A stretch of 13,865 nt of DNA from Ramicandelaber brevisporus (GCA_025201865.1 MU602802.1:1-13865); one strand, 5' to 3'; counted from the first letter of the stretch, positions 1 to 8,144 are shown. Numbers and translations: made by a program. The notes: generated from the letters alone by a model not told the origin.

Positions 1-1
1 C

Positions 2-1024
2 ATTGTTCGCGCGGCAAGCTCTGCCGCTGCCGCGTCAAAGACGGCTGCTCCAAAGCCCACCGTCGACGAGATTCGCAAACGTATGCACGCGCTCAAGCCA
101 CAGGGCGAAGAGATCCCCGAACGACACTACAAGGATGTGGCAGATTCATTCTGGGAGACATTTGTATCGCACATGCAGGTCACCAATCCGACCAGACCGC
201 CGAGCGCCAAAGCACTGCATTCTTTGATCACTAAGGCATCCAGCCCAGGCGAGGTGCAGTTGTTTTTGATTCTGTGGCGGCATCATCGCGCCAAGTTCCT
301 GCAGCACGAGATCATTCCGTCAATGTACAAGGATCTGACAAAGCTGGTGTTCGAGAAGAGCGCACAGCTGGATCGTCCGGATATAGCTTTGGAAGTACTC
401 AAGCTGCGCAAGTCGTATGGTGCGTCTCCCACCCCAGGCGACATCACTCTATTGATCAATGCATCTGGTGAAGCTGCTGAGCGCGCCATTGTTAAGGGAA
501 TCAACTCGCTGGCACCGGAAGCTACTCCACGGCCGCTGGCTCCTCATGTTCAGCGGATGATGAGCAAACTCGACCGCATGTTTATGGCATTTGGATTTGT
601 GGCGTATTACAATGTGCCATACAATGCCGAGATGTTCAGCGCACTGATTCGCCACTCGGTTGGCTGCCTGGAAAAGATGCGCGAGCTGTCAGCAAAGATG
701 GAGGCTCGTGGTCCAGTCATCTATCGCTCAAAGTCAAAGCAGAACGAGCCTGTGCCAGAGACTGATTCATCGAAGCCACTGCGCACATTCTCGACGTATG
801 GCCCAGAGACTATCGACGAGATTGTGCGTCGCATCAAGACTACAGCGGCCGAAGCACTGTCGCTATCGGGTCGCGGTATGTACGCAGTCGATGAAAATGC
901 AGCCAAGTTGATTGCAAATGTGTATCGGTCGACCGGCGAGGCGCAAATGGGCGATGCATGGGATGCTGTTGCTGTTGAAATCGCTCAACAGAAGCAACAG
1001 CAGCATTCCGAGGCAAAACAGTGA
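2..1024 (+). CDS. Helical-repeat (PPR-like) probable mitochondrial protein, 5' partial
   Basis: The reading frame is open from base 2, so the N-terminus lies outside the window; 340 residues are visible, ending at TGA 1022-1024. The first in-window ATG (83) is probably internal, because an Ala/Ser/Lys-rich stretch resembling a mitochondrial targeting peptide precedes it in frame. The body is mostly alpha-helical with paired amphipathic helices, for example around PSAKALHSLITKA and PDIALEVLKLRK, as in pentatricopeptide-type or mitoribosome-associated helical proteins. It ends in a polar Gln/Lys tail. No catalytic motif is visible. I infer an organellar RNA-binding or mitoribosomal role from the fold impression and targeting-like start, and cannot name a family. 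It converges on the next gene with 99 bases between stop codons. The coding call is firm; the function is weak. Confidence 0.75.
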   Translation: MVRAASSAAAASKTAAPKPTVDEIRKRMHALKPQGEEIPERHYKDVADSFWETFVSHMQVTNPTRPPSAKALHSLITKASSPGEVQLFLILWRHHRAKFLQHEIIPSMYKDLTKLVFEKSAQLDRPDIALEVLKLRKSYGASPTPGDITLLINASGEAAERAIVKGINSLAPEATPRPLAPHVQRMMSKLDRMFMAFGFVAYYNVPYNAEMFSALIRHSVGCLEKMRELSAKMEARGPVIYRSKSKQNEPVPETDSSKPLRTFSTYGPETIDEIVRRIKTTAAEALSLSGRGMYAVDENAAKLIANVYRSTGEAQMGDAWDAVAVEIAQQKQQQHSEAKQ

Positions 1025-1066
1025 AAAGTAATATATTGAAATATAATTTAATGGGAAAACTATACA

Positions 1067-1072
1067 TTTATT
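1067..1072 (-). terminator. Poly(A) signal AATAAA of the DPBB gene
   Basis: TTTATT on the plus strand reads AATAAA on the minus strand, 52 bases past the stop codon of the minus-strand DPBB gene, a normal distance for a eukaryotic poly(A) signal. It lies in the short AT-rich gap between two convergent genes, so their 3' ends may overlap. Confidence 0.5.
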
Positions 1073-1123
1073 CTAATGAACTACCGAGGAAAGTGGGAGG
1101 GAATGAGCGCATAGTGACGTGGT

Positions 1124-1516
1124 TTAGCAGGCAGAGAAGACCCAGTTGATTGGAGCACGACCCATGCCAAGTGGGTATCCCAAAGCCTGGAAGGCAGCAG
1201 GGCTCAGATTCAAGCCAGTATCGGCACAGCCCATGCACTTGTCGACAATCTTGACCTTGACGGACTGTCCAGAGTTGCCGGTGACAGTGGCGCAAGCACC
1301 GCACTTGGCGTTGTTACCCATGACACCTGGAGACACGCCAGTGACCATCTCATTGTCGTTGTTGTTCCAGCCGCAGGAGCCGAGACCAAAGTTGGTCCAG
1401 CTTGCAGTTCCTTGGAAGGCAGTGACACCCTGGGATGGGTCAGCAGTGATTTGGGTTGGAGCGGCCGAGGCAACGGCAGCGAAAGCGAAAACAGCAGCAG
1501 CAGTAATGAAACGCAT
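1124..1516 (-). CDS. Secreted DPBB / barwin-like (expansin-related) protein
   Basis: A 130-residue protein beginning MRFITAAAVFAFAAVASA, a clear signal peptide (about residues 1-18). The mature part is a single double-psi beta-barrel domain of the RlpA/barwin/expansin-like type. Visible hallmarks are GTASW (36-40), GSCGW (46-50), KCGACATV (71-78), KIVDKCMGC (89-97) and LNLSPAAFQALG (102-113), ending in INWVFSAC. Six cysteines (48, 72, 75, 94, 97, 130) can form three disulfides as in barwin folds. Small stand-alone fungal members are secreted; some bind carbohydrate or inhibit proteases, and I see nothing here that chooses between these. There is no separate cellulose-binding domain. The start is fixed by the signal peptide, and a TATA box lies about 185 bases upstream on the same strand. 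Confidence 0.92.
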   Translation of the reverse strand: MRFITAAAVFAFAAVASAAPTQITADPSQGVTAFQGTASWTNFGLGSCGWNNNDNEMVTGVSPGVMGNNAKCGACATVTGNSGQSVKVKIVDKCMGCADTGLNLSPAAFQALGYPLGMGRAPINWVFSAC

Positions 1517-1558
1517 AGTTGTAATGGAAGGGGGAATTTACAATGTAGGTTGTGAGAG

Positions 1559-1587
1559 AGGGTGCGTGTGTGTATCGAATGAAGCGC
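1559..1587 (-). promoter_or_regulatory. CA-rich 5' leader of the DPBB gene
   Basis: On the minus strand this stretch reads ATACACACACGCACC followed by CTCTCTC, about 45-70 bases before the ATG at 1516. It is the same kind of CA-rich, coding-strand leader seen before panB, the CAP gene and the 12-cysteine gene. Confidence 0.4.
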
Positions 1588-1700
1588 GAATAAAAGTGAG
1601 TTGCGATGGCTGTGATCTGGGAGTGTAGTACGTAAAGTGGTTGTGTGTGGTACAAATAACATCGTGGCGACAAACGAAGCAAACTGAATCCGCCTGCTTC

Positions 1701-1713
1701 TTATATACGATTG
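1701..1713 (-). promoter_or_regulatory. TATA box with adjacent CAAT of the DPBB gene
   Basis: TATATAA on the minus strand (1707 to 1701) is preceded by GCAAT two bases upstream. It lies 185-190 bases before the start codon of the secreted DPBB gene, consistent with a core promoter and a leader of roughly 150 bases. Confidence 0.5.
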
Positions 1714-2512
1714 CCGGACAGCGGAAAGCCAGCTTGAGTCAGCCTCTGGCAACATGTTGGTCGATTTGGACGATGTAATGGGACTGTTGTCGGCTGAGAT
1801 GTAAAAATAGGAACAATCATGCTGTTGCCACACGCTATTCTGGTGCCTTTCTCCCCCATCTCAATGTGGTCATCATAATAATGGGCTTGTGTTTTAAATA
1901 CTTGAGTGAGCAATTTTGGGACTGTGGAGGTGGCCATTTTAGTTGCTGTATGGAGTATTTTTAGAATCGGTTTTTGTTTTTGTTTTTGTTTCTTACGTCA
2001 TCAGTCATGTGAGTTGAAAAAAAAGATGCAACTCCACTCTATCAATCTTGCGTTTGATCAGATTGGCTACGATGAAGTGAAATTTATCTGCAGTAACAGT
2101 TACATCTAATATGCACTCAATACATAAAAAGGGTTCCTTTGCAGTAGTCAGTCTTGTTGAAGAATGTCGACTTGTCACTTTACTCATACAGAAGAGCACT
2201 CAAAAACTGATTTACTCAACCTTAATGTGGCAAATACTCAGGTTATAACAATGTTAGATGCTCCTGATTCATATGACCATTGTGGATTTCGCTAGAGTTG
2301 GAAACTTGCATTAGAGCTATATCATACATCTGACTGAATATCCATTTATATTCTGTGGCTGTAGTGTAAAAGTGAGTGTACCAGCTACATCTTTTGTGCA
2401 AAACCACAGTAAATGACAGCCTTTGATTTGATCCAAATACTAATTCATCCTACCTCATTTACAGCACATTTAATGCTATCTTTATCTCTCTCGATTCGCA
2501 CTATATTGCACC
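1714..2512. other. AT-rich spacer without recognised gene
   Basis: About 800 bases between the DPBB promoter and the candidate small gene at 2513. Frames are short in all six directions, and I see no tRNA A/B boxes or transposon ends. The only simple repeat is TTTTTG three times at 1971-1988. It may hold distal promoter elements for the DPBB gene. Confidence 0.6.
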
Positions 2513-2816
2513 ATGTCCCAGTCAGCAAATCTTCAAATGCTTGAGTCGGATCTATACTCTTTTAGTTATGCATCGCATGACTATACTGCGGATGAGCAAT
2601 GTCTCATTTGTGTAATCTATTTTCAGATGTGATACTGAGAAGATTTGTACGTAAGCACGCCAAATCAGCATGTTGTTCGCTTACGATATACATTTACTCC
2701 TTGACTTCGCAGCTCCACCTTATCGATCTGCACATGAACATTGTTTAAACAGTGTCAGGCAACGACCACCGTCATGCGATGCGCAACCACTACAGTCATT
2801 CGCACATGTGCGTGGA

Positions 2817-2832
2817 TGTGTGTGTGTGTGTG
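2817..2832. repeat. (TG)8 microsatellite
   Basis: Uninterrupted TG dinucleotides in the spacer upstream of panB. Confidence 0.9.
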
Positions 2833-2908
2833 CGTGTACATCACCAACACGCGATGTAGGGCACGTGACGACCTGCCAATATTACAAATACAGCCAGCGC
2901 GATTTCCG

Positions 2909-2950
2909 TCCATCCATCCATCCAACCATCCACCTATCCAGCCATCCATC
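2909..2950. repeat. Imperfect (CCAT)n microsatellite
   Basis: Tetranucleotide CCAT copies with interruptions (CCAAC, CCACCTAT, CCAGC), upstream of panB. A CCAAT lies just before it at 2876-2880 and may be a promoter element. Confidence 0.85.
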
Positions 2951-3102
2951 TCGCTTGAGAAATTTCTGTCTCTCTCGTCAATAAATTTTTTTACCATTCA
3001 ATTTTTTTTTCTCTTTCACGCTGATCACTGTATCTCCGTTGGTGGGACTCCACGCTTGACAAGTCCGAGACTTCCACACGAATACCTTCTCCTGACACAC
3101 AA

Positions 3103-3126
3103 ACACACACACACACACACACACAC
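3103..3126 (+). repeat. (AC)n tract in the panB leader
   Basis: AC dinucleotide run on the coding strand about 75-95 bases before the panB start. It is followed by CGCATA and a pyrimidine-rich stretch. Confidence 0.9.
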
Positions 3127-3170
3127 GCATATCTGTTTCTGCTTCTGCTCTTGTAGTCTGTACTGCTCTC

Positions 3171-3190
3171 CACACACACACACACACACA
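3171..3190 (+). repeat. (CA)10 tract immediately before the panB start
   Basis: Ten CA units on the coding strand end eight bases before ATG 3199. This is the second CA tract in the same leader. Confidence 0.9.
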
Positions 3191-3198
3191 CTGCCGCA

Positions 3199-4350
3199 AT
3201 GCACGCTCTTCGTTTCACTCGTTCCGTCGCCACGGCTGCTATGGCTGCAGCTGGTCGTCACCACTTGTCACGCTGCCCGGTGGCTGTGGCAGCTTCTCGC
3301 GTGACTCCCTCTGTGACACACTTTGGTACCACCCGCACTTTTGGTACTACCGCTTCTGCACTGAGCAGTCACCCTGCCTCTCCATCGGCCAGCCCTGGCA
3401 GCAGCGGCAGTCCAGCTTCCAAAGTCTCTCTCCTCACCCTTCGCAAGCTCCACAAGAACAAGAAGCGCATTTCCGTCATGACAGCAGTCGACTATCCATC
3501 CGGCTTGCTCGTTGATAAGTCACCCATCGACATGTGCTTGGTTGGAGACTCGCTGGCAATGGTTGCGCTTGGATATCCATCGACGAACGAAGTGGGAATG
3601 GACGAGATGATTTACCATTGCAAGGCGGTGAGCCGTGGCGTGCATCGCGCCTTCAAAGTTGGCGACATGCCGTTTGGAAGCTATGAGGCATGCCCAGTGA
3701 CAGCGGTGGCAAATGCTGTGCGGTTTGTGCGCGAGGGATCGATGGAGGCTGTGAAGCTGGAGGGTGGTCGCAGCGTTGCGCCATCGATTCGTGCAATTGT
3801 CAACGCGGGCATTCCCGTTCTTGGCCACATTGGTCTGACACCGCAGCGCGCCAGCTCACTTGGCGGGTTCCGTGTCCAGGGCAAGACTGCCAAAGAGGCT
3901 AAAGAGTTGCTGGCCGATGCATTGGCAATCCAGGCTGCCGGCTGCTTCGGCATAGTGCTAGAGGCTATTCCAGCACCAGTCGCCAAGATCATCACAGAGG
4001 CACTGAGCATTCCAACAATTGGCATCGGTGCTGGGCCAGAGTGCTCTGGACAGGTGCTCGTCATGAACGACATGCTGGGCATTTACGACAAGTTTGTGCC
4101 CAAGTTCTGCAAGCAGTATGCCTCGATTGGTCAAGACATCCAGAAGGCACTCGCTGATTACCATAACGAAGTCAGAGATGGCAGCTTCCCACATCCAGAA
4201 GAGCACACATATCCAGCCAAAGATAGCGAGATGGCTGTATTTGCTTCATGGGCAGCTGCAAAGAAGCAACAGCAGCAAGCCGAGACTAATACCACCACCA
4301 CTTCTACCACTGCACATGAGAATCATGGAGCTGGTGAAGACTCTCATTAA
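3199..4350 (+). CDS. panB: 3-methyl-2-oxobutanoate hydroxymethyltransferase (ketopantoate hydroxymethyltransferase), mitochondrial
   Basis: A 383-residue protein that transfers a hydroxymethyl group from 5,10-methylene-tetrahydrofolate to 2-oxoisovalerate, the first step of pantothenate (and so coenzyme A) synthesis. Yeast calls the orthologue ECM31. Family metal ligands are present at Asp117 (LVGDSLAM), Asp156 (VGDMPFG) and Glu188 (KLEGG), with catalytic Glu255 (VLEAIPAP). The spacings of 39, 32 and 67 residues nearly match the bacterial enzyme. HIGLTPQ and IGIGAGPECSGQVLVMNDMLG are further signatures. Residues 1-75 are Arg/Ala/Ser-rich with few acids, a probable mitochondrial targeting region. 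The last 30 residues are a low-complexity Gln/Thr tail not needed by the fold. There is no intron. The start is the first ATG after a CA-rich leader. Confidence 0.96.
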   Translation: MHALRFTRSVATAAMAAAGRHHLSRCPVAVAASRVTPSVTHFGTTRTFGTTASALSSHPASPSASPGSSGSPASKVSLLTLRKLHKNKKRISVMTAVDYPSGLLVDKSPIDMCLVGDSLAMVALGYPSTNEVGMDEMIYHCKAVSRGVHRAFKVGDMPFGSYEACPVTAVANAVRFVREGSMEAVKLEGGRSVAPSIRAIVNAGIPVLGHIGLTPQRASSLGGFRVQGKTAKEAKELLADALAIQAAGCFGIVLEAIPAPVAKIITEALSIPTIGIGAGPECSGQVLVMNDMLGIYDKFVPKFCKQYASIGQDIQKALADYHNEVRDGSFPHPEEHTYPAKDSEMAVFASWAAAKKQQQQAETNTTTTSTTAHENHGAGEDSH

Positions 4351-4449
4351 ACACCACTAAACATCATTTGCTCATACTCAGCTTTTGTTTGCTTTTTCTT
4401 TTCTTTATTTTGAGCCTGAACCTATTCATTTCGCTTGCAGACCACCACA
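4351..4449 (+). promoter_or_regulatory. Short panB-to-Aven spacer with acceptor-like TTGCAG
   Basis: Only 99 bases separate the panB stop from the next start codon on the same strand. The gap is T-rich, then reads GAACCTATTCATTTCGC followed by TTGCAG at 4435-4440, nine bases before ATG 4450. This looks like a 3' splice site with a branch-like CTGAAC, so the leader of the downstream gene may be spliced. No AATAAA for panB is present. Confidence 0.35.
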
Positions 4450-4989
4450 ATGAAGCCTGACCCGTACAAGCAGCAAGTGTCGAGGCGATATCGCGCAAAG
4501 CACGGAATACAGAAGCCACAGCCAGGTGGAACAGCACGCGACGATCAGCGATCAACAGCCGCAAAACAGGACGGATCTGATGACAATGACTCTGACGGAG
4601 CTGAAGATGACAACAACAACGGGCAATCGAGACAGCCAGCAGCGCAGCATCCCGCATCCACAGCTGGTTCCAAGTTTCGTCGCAGACGGATAGAGAACAA
4701 TCACGACAGAATGGCTGAATTCGATGCATTAATGCGCGACTCGGATGCTGAAGATGATGTTGAAGGAGAAGTTGGTGCAGACGCTGCTGCAGCAGGCGAT
4801 GGCAGCGCAGCGGTGGAAGTGCTCGATGCAAACGCAAAGGCCGAGCGCGAAACTGCAGCACAGGTGGCAGCATTGCTGGCGAGAATCGAAGAGCGAGAAA
4901 GCGAGAACTTTGATCCGTCGCAGTACCTCACCTCATCAGCATTTGGCAAACCAAGTGTAAACAAAACAGCAGCAGCAGCCACAACAGCG

Positions 4990-5028
<39 letters not shown>

Positions 5029-5538
5029 CCAAATGCCACATTGGCGAGTTTGATCCAAATCGACTTTGACCATCTAGAGCAATCTGTCAAAGCATTGCCA
5101 TGGGATGTTCGTGTCGTTCAGCATCAATCCCCTGACAATGAGAAGCTACTGAGATTTTACGGCTCGATGGCATCCAATCGACCAGCCCCATCACCATGGG
5201 ACGAATCAGCTTACAGCGATATCGACGACAACAACGACAACAACGACGACGATCTCTTTCTAAAAGCGGAAGAAGAGCACACCATCGCTGACGAATCAAC
5301 TGGAAGCATTCCTGTAGAGCGTGCCGCTGTTGAGGTGGCTGAGTCGGCCCTGGTCGAAGAGTCCCAGCCAGATCTATTATCGGAATCCAATGATCCCCCT
5401 GGAGCAGTTGACGCCACTTTAGAAGAGAACGCCACAGCTGTGGGTGGGGAACGGGAAGCCACCACAACAACGGCGCCACAGACTCAGCCTGAGGAGACTC
5501 TGGATAATCTGGAAGACTGGCTTGATGACATGCTTTAA
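4450..5538 (+). CDS. Aven-like protein (cell death regulator Aven family)
   Basis: A 362-residue acidic, largely disordered protein. Several separated segments match the Aven family in order: a basic RRRRIENNHDRMAEF at about 77-91, a DPSQYLTSSAFGKPS segment at 155-169, LEQSVKALPWDVRVV at 209-223, and the diagnostic C-terminus NLEDWLDDML at 353-362. Animal Aven binds Apaf-1 and Bcl-xL, and also acts in DNA-damage signalling and translation of structured mRNAs. It usually carries RGG repeats at its N-terminus, which are absent here. A Thr/Ala repeat (172-193) and Asp/Asn tracts (257-268) are low-complexity inserts. I use ATG 4450 because the upstream in-frame codon is TTG inside a possible splice acceptor. 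The function in this organism is inferred from family only. Confidence 0.7.
4966..5027 (+). repeat. CAG/ACAGCA repeat inside the Aven-like gene
   Basis: CAGCAG followed by six-base CAACAG/ACAGCA copies. In frame it encodes alternating Thr and Ala, so the repeat is translated as TA dipeptides and not as polyglutamine. Confidence 0.85.
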
Positions 5539-5617
5539 TTGATACTTTTTGTTTGTTTAAACTAAGTGACTTGTTTAACAGGCACTGGCTTTAGGTTGTG
5601 CTGCCGATCCTCCTGAA

Positions 5618-5625
5618 TGACGTCA
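5618..5625. promoter_or_regulatory. Perfect CRE palindrome TGACGTCA
   Basis: An exact eight-base ATF/CREB-type site, 209 bases upstream of the CCAAT-TATA pair of the CAP gene. Fungal bZIP factors recognise this palindrome. A chance occurrence is possible. Confidence 0.35.
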
Positions 5626-5683
5626 ATTCATGGATAGAGAGATATCGTCATCGTCGTACTGTACCAACGGGCATATCTTCAGG

Positions 5684-5728
5684 CTGCCGTTGTTGCCGTC
5701 GCTGCCGTCGTTTCCGTCATTGCGGTCT
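5684..5728. repeat. 9-bp repeat, consensus TTGCCGTCG (about five copies)
   Basis: Successive nonamers CTGCCGTTG, TTGCCGTCG, CTGCCGTCG, TTTCCGTCA and TTGCGGTCT lie in the spacer before the CAP promoter. No gene is visible over them. Confidence 0.75.
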
Positions 5729-5833
5729 TGCCAAGTGATTAATTCCGAGAGCTAAAATAATTGGAAGACTTGAACGAACATGGGCTGAAGCTTTTTTAAC
5801 TTCCTTTTCCCCCCAGTGCCGCCGCACTGGTCG

Positions 5834-5853
5834 CCAATCCTCTCCGTATAAAA
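5834..5853 (+). promoter_or_regulatory. CCAAT box and TATA box of the CAP gene
   Basis: CCAAT at 5834-5838 and TATAAAA at 5847-5853 sit eight bases apart. This predicts transcription from roughly 5880 and a leader of about 400 bases before ATG 6284. Confidence 0.6.
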
Positions 5854-5919
5854 CGTAGCTCCATTTCTTTCAGCCCCTCTTTTTAGGGCTGCATTCTGCC
5901 ATTTTGGGGGTCTCTCTCT

Positions 5920-6066
5920 ATGATTTCCTTTTCACCATTGTCTTCCCTTTCCCTCTTTACTCTTTCTTCAAAGCTTACACACAAGCCTACACACACACGC
6001 AAGCCCACTGTCGTAAAAAAAAGAGCAGCAACAGTAGAAGCAGCTTCTTTTTTCACTCTTTCTTAG
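5920..6066 (+). other. Upstream open reading frame in the CAP leader (48 codons)
   Basis: The first ATG downstream of the TATA box opens a 48-residue Ser/Leu/Thr/Lys frame ending at TAG 6064-6066, entirely before the CAP start. It would hinder translation of the main frame unless removed by splicing. TTCTCAG directly before ATG 6284 could be the acceptor of such a leader intron. Confidence 0.3.
5977..6000 (+). repeat. CA-rich tract in the CAP leader
   Basis: ACACACAAGCCTACACACAC on the coding strand, about 285 bases before the start codon and inside the uORF. It parallels the CA tracts in other leaders of this window. Confidence 0.7.
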
Positions 6067-6283
6067 CTTCCTCCCCACCACCCTACCAACAACCTAACAG
6101 CAACAGCAGTCGACAGCTTCCATAGTATTGAGCTTTCAAATTTAGACGATACGGCCGGTCCGGTCTTTCTTTGTGCCAAAGCCTCATACTTCACCTCACC
6201 TCCTTTTTTACCTTTAACCCCCTTTATACTTCCTTTCCCTCTCTCTCTTTCTATATATATATCTTTGTTATTATCATTCTCAG

Positions 6284-8047
6284 ATGAAGTTCTCATCCAG
6301 CACATTTGTCGGCGCAGTCGCAATTCTGCTCATCTCGTCGAATCACATTCAGGCAGCTCCACGCCCTGCTGGCAATGGCGACCACGTTGCCGCAGCTTCT
6401 GCCGTTGTTGCTGCTTCTGATGACGATGGCTTTGATGGCAGTGATGATGCCACAGATCCATCGGCCTCATCCAAGGGCAGCAGCGGTATCAAGACCACAT
6501 ACAGCCCAGAGATGTTCAGCTCGAAGAAGATGCTGTGCCAGGTCAATGCATTCCGTGCCAAGAACGGCAAGCGTCCACTCAAGCTCGATCCAGAGCTATC
6601 CAAGGTTGCACTGGGCCACTCTGTTGAACAAGCAGCCAACGGCAAGATGAGCCACGATGGATTCAGCAAAGCCACAGCCACTCCACAGCTGCGACTCAAA
6701 AAGTATCCATATACTTTTAACAACTGGGCAGAGAATGTGGCGTTCAACTATAGAAATGGCCGCCAGACTCAGATTGCATGGGAAAACAGCCCTGGCCACC
6801 GTGCTAACTTGCTCAATGATCGCTTCAACGTTGTGGGTTTGGCCTGTGCTGGCACTGGTCTCTATTGCACTCAGAACTTTTTGCAAGTTGGCAAGTCTCG
6901 CATCCAAGCCCTTCAGGATGTCAACTGCAATGAAGATTCTGAGGAAGAGGAGACACAGAAGGCACCACCAACTTCCAAGCAGCCACCAACTTCCAAGAAA
7001 CCACCAACCAAGGGTAAGCAGCCGCCAGTTGCTGAGGACGAGGTTGCCAATGGAGATGCTGACGCTGATGCTGATGCCGATGCTGAGACTCCAGTTGCTG
7101 CTCCAACTCCATCCAAGACTCGTGCCAAGCCACCCAAGCCAACCAAGACTCCAGCTCCACAGCCAGTCGATGATGAAGAGACTCCCGCTCCAAAGCAGCC
7201 CGGCAGCACTGGAGCCACTGACGCCGATGGCTTCTTCCAGCCACCACGCCCGATTCCAACCACCCCGGCTCCAGTTCGTGCTCCAACTCCAACCAAGCCA
7301 ACTCAAGCCAAGCCAGCTCCAGCCAAGCCGACTCCAACTCCAGCTCCAGTAGACTCTCAAGATGATGCTGCCGCTCCAGTTCCAGCTCCATCCAAGCCAA
7401 CTCCAGCCAAGCCAGCACCCACTGCTGCTCCAGCTCCTTCTGATCCACAGGATGATGCTACTACTCCGGCACCAGTCCCAGCTCCGGCTAAGCCAATTGC
7501 TGCTCCAGCACCCGTTAAGGCACCAGCACCAGAACCAGTACCAACTACAGTCAAAACAGCTGTAGTCACTGTCACTGCCACTGCCACCAAAACTGTCCAG
7601 ACTCCAACTCCAGCTCCAGCTCCAACCCCCGTTGCTGCCCCAGTTGCTCCATTGGCCAACAGCGAGGATGTTCCAGCTGCTGCTCCTGCTCCAGCTCCCG
7701 AAGTCACTGTGACTCTCACTCAGACAGTGGCTCCAGCCCCAGCACCAACTCTTGTTCAGGAAGCTCCAGCTGTTACCAAGACAGTCATCAAGACAGCTGC
7801 CCCAGTTCCAACCAAGACGGTGACATTGATTGAAGAGCCTCAGCAACCAACAGCAGATCCAGCTCCAGTTACTGTGACAGTTACGAAGGCAAAGCCGCAG
7901 CCGCAGCCAACTGCAGCTCCAGCTCCAGTTCGTGCCCCAACTGCTCGCGCGCCAGCTGCACCTGCACCTGCACCACCAGCTGGTCCAGCACCAACTGCCT
8001 TGCCAACCTCGCCATTCAGCCCAGTTCATCCAGATGGCGATGATTAA
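6284..8047 (+). CDS. Secreted CAP (SCP/PR-1, Pry-like) protein with long Pro/Ala/Thr tail
   Basis: A 587-residue protein with a signal peptide (about 1-24, ending HIQA) and an acidic linker. The CAP domain at about 80-205 starts at MLCQVNAFRAKNGKRPL. The CAP cavity residues are present: His124 (KMSHDGF), Glu150 (WAENVAF) and His172 (SPGHRANLL), with ACAGTGLYCTQNF closing the domain. Fungal Pry-type CAP proteins are exported and bind sterols or fatty acids, and plant PR-1 is related. Residues 220-587 are a Pro/Ala/Thr/Lys tail likely to be O-glycosylated and wall-associated. It contains an acidic DA repeat (258-267), two roughly 30-residue related units (353-385 and 386-416) and four Val/Thr-rich strands. 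There is no hydrophobic C-terminus, so no GPI anchor is expected. No intron lies in the coding region. Confidence 0.93.
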   Translation: MKFSSSTFVGAVAILLISSNHIQAAPRPAGNGDHVAAASAVVAASDDDGFDGSDDATDPSASSKGSSGIKTTYSPEMFSSKKMLCQVNAFRAKNGKRPLKLDPELSKVALGHSVEQAANGKMSHDGFSKATATPQLRLKKYPYTFNNWAENVAFNYRNGRQTQIAWENSPGHRANLLNDRFNVVGLACAGTGLYCTQNFLQVGKSRIQALQDVNCNEDSEEEETQKAPPTSKQPPTSKKPPTKGKQPPVAEDEVANGDADADADADAETPVAAPTPSKTRAKPPKPTKTPAPQPVDDEETPAPKQPGSTGATDADGFFQPPRPIPTTPAPVRAPTPTKPTQAKPAPAKPTPTPAPVDSQDDAAAPVPAPSKPTPAKPAPTAAPAPSDPQDDATTPAPVPAPAKPIAAPAPVKAPAPEPVPTTVKTAVVTVTATATKTVQTPTPAPAPTPVAAPVAPLANSEDVPAAAPAPAPEVTVTLTQTVAPAPAPTLVQEAPAVTKTVIKTAAPVPTKTVTLIEEPQQPTADPAPVTVTVTKAKPQPQPTAAPAPVRAPTARAPAAPAPAPPAGPAPTALPTSPFSPVHPDGDD

Positions 8048-8144
8048 ATCCTACCTCTTCTTCTTCATCTTCTTCATCTTCTATACTCCTCCTCTCATTC
8101 TTTTTCACGACTGCTGCTTTCTCTTTTTATAATTGTTTCTCTAC

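Larger units (their letters stand above)
2513..2984 (+). other. Candidate small spliced gene (speculative)
   Basis: ATG at 2513 in the context GCACCATGTC follows a pyrimidine-rich run. Reading through gives 38 residues containing DEQCLICVIYF and then a stop. If GTTATG at 2565 to CAG at 2626 and GTAAGC at 2651 to CAG at 2712 are introns (62 bases each), an exon pair joins in phase to a third segment reading HEHCLNSVRQRPPSC, open to 2984. The two cysteine-containing pieces recall a RING finger, but the splice model that joins the frame skips the CLIC piece. The 3' part runs into TG and CCAT repeats. No function is claimed; it may be noise. Confidence 0.15.

Noticed and set aside
1210-1833. 207-codon minus-strand frame over the DPBB gene and its leader
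   Set aside because: The signal peptide, cysteine pattern and DPBB motifs are all in the 130-residue frame. The longer frame has no recognisable domain and covers the promoter.
2741-3304. 187-codon plus-strand frame upstream of and into panB
   Set aside because: It runs through TG, CCAT and CA microsatellites giving His-Thr and Cys-Val dipeptides, and enters panB out of frame.
6596-8029. 477-codon antisense frame across the CAP gene
   Set aside because: It is a Trp/Ser-rich mirror of Pro/Ala-rich codons, a known artefact of opposite-strand reading of low-complexity coding DNA.
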